A stretch of 5,761 bases of DNA, from the NCBI GenBank assembly GCA_016929205.1, contig JAFGJF010000023.1, positions 1 to 5,761 of the forward strand. The letters run 5' to 3'. The DNA comes from Anaerolineae bacterium (lineage in GTDB: Bacteria; Chloroflexota; Anaerolineae; JAFGEY01). A program made the position numbers and the translations under genes. The notes under the pieces are model-generated. The model was given only the letters and a program-made list of their open reading frames with translations. It did not search any database and was not told the origin of the DNA. Positions within the stretch are counted from its first letter, which is position 1. Each line of letters opens with the position of its first letter. Below, one piece after another: positions 4,485 to 5,761 of the stretch.

Positions 4485-5180
4485 ATGTCTGAACATCGTG
4501 TTTGCCAGGATTGTGGTCGCAGCTTTACCTTGAGCTATGAACAGCAGCGTTGGTATCGAGATCGGAAATTGCAGCTTCCCAAACGCTGCCCGGAGTGTTT
4601 GAGCCGCCGTCGTGCGGACAGGCAATCCGGATACAAGGGCTTTTCCGGCCCGCCGGCCGGGACGCCCGCGCCGCCGCGCAAAACGGCGCCTCGGGCGACG
4701 CCATCCAGGTCGCAGGCCCCAAACCGGCGGCCGACACCGTCGCGGTCCAAGCCCAAGACCCCGAGCCGCCCGGCGGTGCGCTCCCGGCGCGGCCAGGCCC
4801 GGTGGTGGCAGACGCCGGAAGCCCGTTTTGCCTTGATCGCCGTTTCCGTCATCGCGGCAGTGGCGATCGCGGCGCTTTTGGCCGGGCTGCCGGTGTGGGC
4901 TGTGGTTCTGATCGCCATTCTGGCGATCAACGTGGTCACCCTGGTCCTGTACCGCTACGACAAGGCGATCTCGGCCGGCACCTGGACACGCGTGCCCGAG
5001 ATCGTGCTGCTGGCGCTGGCCTTGTTAGGCGGAAGTCCGGCGGCATACGTGGCGATCTATACATTCCGCAAGCGTCACAAGGCAAAAAAGCTGTCTTTTG
5101 TCGCCACCTATTGGCTGATCGTCGTCATCCAGGGCATCGTTTTGCTGATGGTGCTTTTCTGGTGGCTCAACCAAAGGTGA
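4485..5180 (+). CDS. Zinc-ribbon and DUF1294 membrane protein
   Basis: A 231-residue protein of three parts. Residues 7-38 form a zinc ribbon: C7-x2-C10 and C35-x2-C38 with WYRDRKLQLPKRC between, like the short 'probable zinc-ribbon' domain. Residues about 50-108 are a Pro/Arg/Ser/Thr-rich basic, probably disordered linker. Residues about 113-227 hold roughly four membrane segments (115-133, 136-156, 172-192, 206-227) with the DUF1294 signature YRYDK (157-160), RVPE (169-172), then LALLGGSP and FRKRHKAKK. The basic regions put the ribbon and linker in the cytoplasm. No function is known for DUF1294; it is often fused to nucleic-acid-binding domains such as cold-shock domains. GGAGG lies 5 nt before ATG 4485. 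Its last codons and stop form the first unit of a tandem repeat. Confidence 0.87.
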   Translation: MSEHRVCQDCGRSFTLSYEQQRWYRDRKLQLPKRCPECLSRRRADRQSGYKGFSGPPAGTPAPPRKTAPRATPSRSQAPNRRPTPSRSKPKTPSRPAVRSRRGQARWWQTPEARFALIAVSVIAAVAIAALLAGLPVWAVVLIAILAINVVTLVLYRYDKAISAGTWTRVPEIVLLALALLGGSPAAYVAIYTFRKRHKAKKLSFVATYWLIVVIQGIVLLMVLFWWLNQR

Positions 5181-5231
5181 GGCTCAACCAAAGGTGAGGC
5201 TCAACCAAGGGTGAGGCTCAACCAAGGGTGA
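5164..5231. repeat. 4 x 17-bp tandem repeat starting inside the DUF1294 gene
   Basis: There are four head-to-tail units of ggctcaaccaaRggtga. Units 1-2 (5164-5197) have AAAGG and units 3-4 (5198-5231) have AAGGG; otherwise all four are identical. Unit 1 is the 3' end of the zinc-ribbon gene, including its TGA stop; units 2-4 are noncoding. As 17 is not a multiple of 3, the four TGA codons (5178, 5195, 5212, 5229) fall in all three frames. The array probably arose by duplication of the gene end and may vary in copy number between strains. Confidence 0.95.
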
Positions 5232-5336
5232 GGGGAATCCTTGTCTTGACCGCTATACGAGTGGAAAAATCCGAATCACGCGCGAATTCATCCAGTATGA
5301 ACTGGTCTGTGAGTGGCGCGGGCATTCAGTCTGTAG

Positions 5337-5373
5337 TATAATACATACCAGGATACACATTCCACCTTTGGAA
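5337..5373 (+). promoter_or_regulatory. -10 element and dyads before the Phd-PIN operon
   Basis: A perfect TATAAT (5337-5342) lies 43 bp before the antitoxin ATG, but no clear -35 sits 16-18 bp upstream, so the promoter may be weak or regulator-dependent. The -10 is embedded in the palindrome GTAT-A-ATAC (5336-5344), a natural site for repression by the Phd antitoxin. A second inverted repeat, TTCCA-CCTT-TGGAA (5360-5373), overlaps the start of the ribosome binding site GGAAAGGG. The stretch 5232-5330 before it holds nothing I can support. Confidence 0.5.
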
Positions 5374-5384
5374 AGGGTCACGTG

Positions 5385-5669
5385 ATGATGCACAAGCTTA
5401 TTGGCGTAACCGAACTACAGCGCCGCTTCCGGGCCATCTTTGACCAGGTGGCCAAGGAAAACGTGCCCTATGTGCTGATGCGCGGCAGCCGGCCCGAAGC
5501 GGCCCTGATCTCCTACGAGGACTATCTTGTTTTCCAATCGCTGCAGGAGCAGCAGGTGTTGGCCCGTTTTGACCAGTTGATGGCCCGCATGGCCAGTCAA
5601 AACGCCGAGGCCAGCGAGGATCAGGTGGCCGCCGACGTAGCCGCCGCGCGTGCCGAGCTGGACGGCTGA
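5385..5669 (+). CDS. Phd/YefM-family antitoxin
   Basis: A 94-residue protein beginning MMHKLIGVTELQRRFRAIFD. The Phd/YefM fold covers about residues 5-55: TELQRRFRAIFDQV, then VPYVLMRGSRPEAALISYEDY and the following helix LVFQSLQE. The remaining tail (55-94) is acidic, Ala/Glu-rich and helical, as expected for the toxin-binding segment that is disordered without toxin. It should bind the PIN protein encoded 5 nt downstream and repress its own promoter. GTG 5382, ATG 5385 and ATG 5388 are all possible starts; AAAGGG ends 7 nt before ATG 5385, which I prefer. Confidence 0.9.
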   Translation: MMHKLIGVTELQRRFRAIFDQVAKENVPYVLMRGSRPEAALISYEDYLVFQSLQEQQVLARFDQLMARMASQNAEASEDQVAADVAAARAELDG

Positions 5670-5674
5670 TCCAG

Positions 5675-5761
5675 ATGCGCGTCGTTGTCGATACCAACAT
5701 CCTGGTACGCGCCGTTATCCAGCCCCAGGGCACGGTGGGGCCGGTGCTGCTGCGCCTGCGC
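5675..5761 (+). CDS. PIN-family toxin, N-terminal 29 residues (runs off window)
   Basis: ATG 5675 starts 5 nt after the antitoxin stop and the frame stays open to the window end. The 29 visible residues begin MRVVVDTNILVRAVIQPQG, the classic first strand and metal-binding Asp (D6 in VDTNIL) of PIN-domain RNases. The form 'DTNxLVRA' followed by a loop and a helix (VGPVLLRLR) matches the PIN-family toxins commonly paired with Phd/YefM antitoxins. The rest of the active site lies outside the window. The weak ribosome binding site suggests coupling to the antitoxin. Confidence 0.85.
   Translation, partial: MRVVVDTNILVRAVIQPQGTVGPVLLRLR

Noticed and set aside
4354..4490. Plus-strand frame reading IQLFLAPIDPDRCKGHFHEG, ending at TGA 4488-4490
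   Set aside because: It looks somewhat protein-like, but only a TTG start without a Shine-Dalgarno is available, it is about 33 codons, and it overlaps the ribosome binding site of the zinc-ribbon gene; a gene remnant is possible but unsupported.
4550..5197. 215-codon alternative frame overlapping the zinc-ribbon gene
   Set aside because: It is out of frame with the clear zinc-ribbon/DUF1294 protein, is Gly/Ala/Arg-rich, and has no ribosome binding site.
5215..5383. Open plus-strand frame reading RITREFIQYELVCEWRG before the Phd gene
   Set aside because: It has no start codon before the protein-like part, begins in the tandem array, and runs through the -10 region; it may be a decayed fragment but cannot be supported.

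Overview
The window looks like a GC-rich bacterial chromosome segment (roughly 60% G+C by eye in the genes). The likely source is an environmental Chloroflexota (Anaerolineae-like) or similar repeat-rich lineage. That placement is inference from gene style and from short interspersed repeats of the 'cgcaaaggcgccaag' and 'gtaggggc...gcccctac' type, which I recall as common in such genomes. No marker gene fixes the taxonomy.

The left half (1-2773) is a minus-strand cluster. It reads deoB (phosphopentomutase, start 2657, with a good sigma70-type promoter at 2745-2773), then a YihY/BrkB-family membrane protein (TTG start at 1333), then an HD-domain phosphohydrolase that runs off the left edge. 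The last two overlap by ATGA and are probably co-translated. The 109-bp deoB-yihY gap holds two dyads.

Positions 2658-3451 hold no convincing gene. They contain the deoB promoter, a near-consensus extended -10 promoter pointing right beside a TGGTnnnACCA dyad, and a mosaic of several short repeat families, followed by the promoter and two back-to-back inverted repeats in front of a toxin-antitoxin operon.

The right half is plus-strand and accessory in character. An AbrB/MazE-type antitoxin (3452-3724) overlaps a PIN-domain toxin (3711-4127). That toxin in turn overlaps a 53-codon gene (4120-4281) with an excellent ribosome binding site, which is easily missed because it is short. After a second copy of the 49-bp repeat comes a zinc-ribbon/DUF1294 membrane protein (4485-5180). 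Its last codons and stop are the first unit of a 4 x 17-bp tandem repeat. The window ends with a second toxin-antitoxin pair: a Phd/YefM antitoxin (5385-5669) and the first 29 codons of a PIN-family toxin (5675 onward).

Functionally, deoB serves nucleoside/pentose salvage, the two TA modules are small autoregulated defence or stability cassettes, and the rest are poorly characterised membrane or hydrolase proteins. I see no CRISPR array, tRNA, rRNA or transposase. The least explained items are the 53-residue third gene of the first TA operon, the orphan regulated promoter at 2887-2927, the repeat mosaic, and the stop-carrying 17-bp tandem array.
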